Assembly (NCBI GenBank): GCA_902801845.1 | Contig: CADCJW010000003.1 | Span: forward strand, 201,618-242,641 | DNA from: an uncultured Eubacteriales bacterium | GTDB taxonomy: Bacteria > Bacillota > Clostridia > Christensenellales > CAG-138 | Length of the DNA stretch: 41,024 nucleotides | Reading direction: 5' to 3' | In this document: positions 40,174 to 41,024 of the stretch, one piece after another | Position numbering within the stretch: the stretch's first letter is position 1 | How the letters are laid out: every line of letters starts with the position of its first letter | Position numbers and translations under genes: made by a program | The notes under the pieces: generated by a model | The model's database searches: none | What the model was told of the DNA's origin: nothing | The model's input: the letters and a program-made list of their open reading frames with translations, nothing else

Positions 40174-40335
40174 ATGTATAAGATCTGCAAAGACTGCGGG
40201 GAAAAATGTGATCTGTCGGAAAAGAAATGTCCTGTGTGCGGGGGAAAACTGAAAAAGCAATTCACGGAAGAGGAATTAAAGGAAATCCAAAAGCAGAATG
40301 ACGATATGACTGTAATCAATACCTTGCTGATGTAG
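40174..40335 (+). CDS. Small zinc-ribbon protein
   Basis: A 53-residue protein, MYKICKDCGEKCDLSEKKCPVCGGKLKKQF followed by an acidic helix (TEEELKEIQKQNDD). Two CxxC knuckles (C5/C8 and C20/C23, with an extra C12) fit a zinc ribbon. The GGGAGG site at 40159-40164 is better spaced for the ATG at 40174 than for the in-frame ATG at 40168. It begins 6 bp after the XRE gene. The role is unknown; it may regulate or accompany the membrane protein genes around it. Confidence 0.7.
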   Translation: MYKICKDCGEKCDLSEKKCPVCGGKLKKQFTEEELKEIQKQNDDMTVINTLLM

Positions 40336-40360
40336 ATTCGGTTTAGCGGGGTATGAAGAA

Positions 40361-41024
40361 ATGAGGGCAAAGAAAAAGAGAGACTTTCTGTTTATCACCA
40401 TGTTGCTTATACTCGCAGCGGTTGTTGTGGCTGTGTTTCAGTTTACCCAGTTCGGCTATCTGACGACCGTTCCGTACCGATCTGCATTTATGGAAATCGC
40501 TTCTCACGTTTATATCAACAGAGATTATACAGGGGACCAGCAAGAGCTTCTTGAAATGATCGAACAGGCTAAGGATCGTGTCAGGACTTTTTTCGGGGAC
40601 GTGCGCTTTCAGGATGAGACGATCTTCATCATCTGTGATAACGGGAAGCTGACCCGGAAACTCGGAGAAGATCACGGCACTGTTATCGTTTCTTTCCCCG
40701 TCGAGGCATATTACGTTTGTATATCTGACGAGTATCTCGAACTCGACATTCTGGCACACGAGATCACCCATGTGGAACTGCGTTCGCGTCTTTCAGCCAA
40801 AGCGCAAAAAGCAATCCCGACGTGGTTCGATGAAGGGCTTGCTTTACAGAATGACTACCGGGAAAGATATAGTGAAGCGCAATGGATCGCGCAGACCGAC
40901 AACGGAAAAAACACGGTTGCTCTTAAGGATATGGACACCCCGGCAGAGTTCTATGCGGGGGAAGCGGAGGACAGGCGTTTCCGTTATCTGAATGCGAAGC
41001 ATGAACTCGATGTATGGATGACAG
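40361..41024 (+). CDS. Membrane-anchored HExxH metallopeptidase (partial, runs off the window)
   Basis: The first 221 codons of a longer gene. Basic residues and one membrane helix (about 8-27) put the rest outside the cell. H133-E134-x-x-H137 (LAHEITHVEL) is a zinc-peptidase motif, and E158 in PTWFDEGLALQ is the third ligand pattern of the peptidase MA-like/gluzincin group. It follows the zinc-ribbon gene by 25 bp and may share its transcript. The ribosome binding site is weak (GGGG at 40348-40351). The substrate and the C-terminal part are not visible. Confidence 0.72.
   Translation, partial: MRAKKKRDFLFITMLLILAAVVVAVFQFTQFGYLTTVPYRSAFMEIASHVYINRDYTGDQQELLEMIEQAKDRVRTFFGDVRFQDETIFIICDNGKLTRKLGEDHGTVIVSFPVEAYYVCISDEYLELDILAHEITHVELRSRLSAKAQKAIPTWFDEGLALQNDYRERYSEAQWIAQTDNGKNTVALKDMDTPAEFYAGEAEDRRFRYLNAKHELDVWMT

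Overview
The window looks like the chromosome of an anaerobic, spore-forming member of the Clostridia (Firmicutes/Bacillota), probably a gut species. It carries three sporulation genes in a row (spoIVA with a sigma-E-type promoter, gpr, spoIIP), a CCA-encoding tRNA-Ala, a DnaE-type polymerase III, and strong GGAGG ribosome binding sites throughout. The left 18.7 kb is visibly GC-rich with strong third-position G/C bias. The middle is less so, and the right 3.5 kb is clearly more AT-rich (judged by eye, not counted).

Region 1 (1-18.7 kb, housekeeping): tRNA-Ala(CGC); a DUF3783-like protein; a minus-strand pair (YhhN-family membrane protein, DAG-kinase-family lipid kinase); a UPF0489-like protein; an ABC exporter and a PIG-V-like mannosyltransferase, both on the minus strand and each with a -10 box 6-7 nt before the ATG; then spoIVA, gpr, spoIIP, dapA, dapB, a secreted SH3/beta-repeat protein, dnaE and rlmD on the plus strand.

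Region 2 (about 18.69-38.19 kb, inserted island): the 3' end of rlmD carries an extra domain of about 94 residues, joined exactly after an HVETV motif. At 38.17 kb the same HVETV motif reappears, directly after the C-terminal remnant of a large serine recombinase and in frame with it. I read this as a 19.5-kb element integrated into the rlmD 3' end, with its recombinase now mostly lost. Its cargo is an AraC regulator divergent from an 11-gene, tightly packed operon: one GPH-type sugar transporter, four carbohydrate-active enzymes (GH2, a domain-permuted GH3, GH78 alpha-L-rhamnosidase, GH94 phosphorylase) and six alpha/beta-hydrolase esterases. Two of the esterases are Notum/pectinacetylesterase paralogues, one without a signal and one membrane-anchored. 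The last two operon proteins have N-terminal membrane anchors; none of the glycosidases has an export signal. The simplest model is removal of ester groups at the cell surface, import of the glycoside, then further de-esterification, de-rhamnosylation, hydrolysis and phosphorolysis inside the cell. The substrate is unknown; an acylated, rhamnose-containing plant glycoside or oligosaccharide fits best.

Region 3 (37.4-37.85 kb, inside the right end of the island): 450 bp of non-coding DNA with several perfect hairpins and five copies of a TGCTTGC-type repeat every 33-36 bp. I cannot assign it.

Region 4 (38.2 kb to the end): AT-richer accessory DNA with a two-domain GNAT acetyltransferase, a scar holding possible gene remnants, a membrane-tethered XRE regulator, a 53-residue zinc-ribbon protein, and the start of a membrane-anchored HExxH peptidase that runs off the window.
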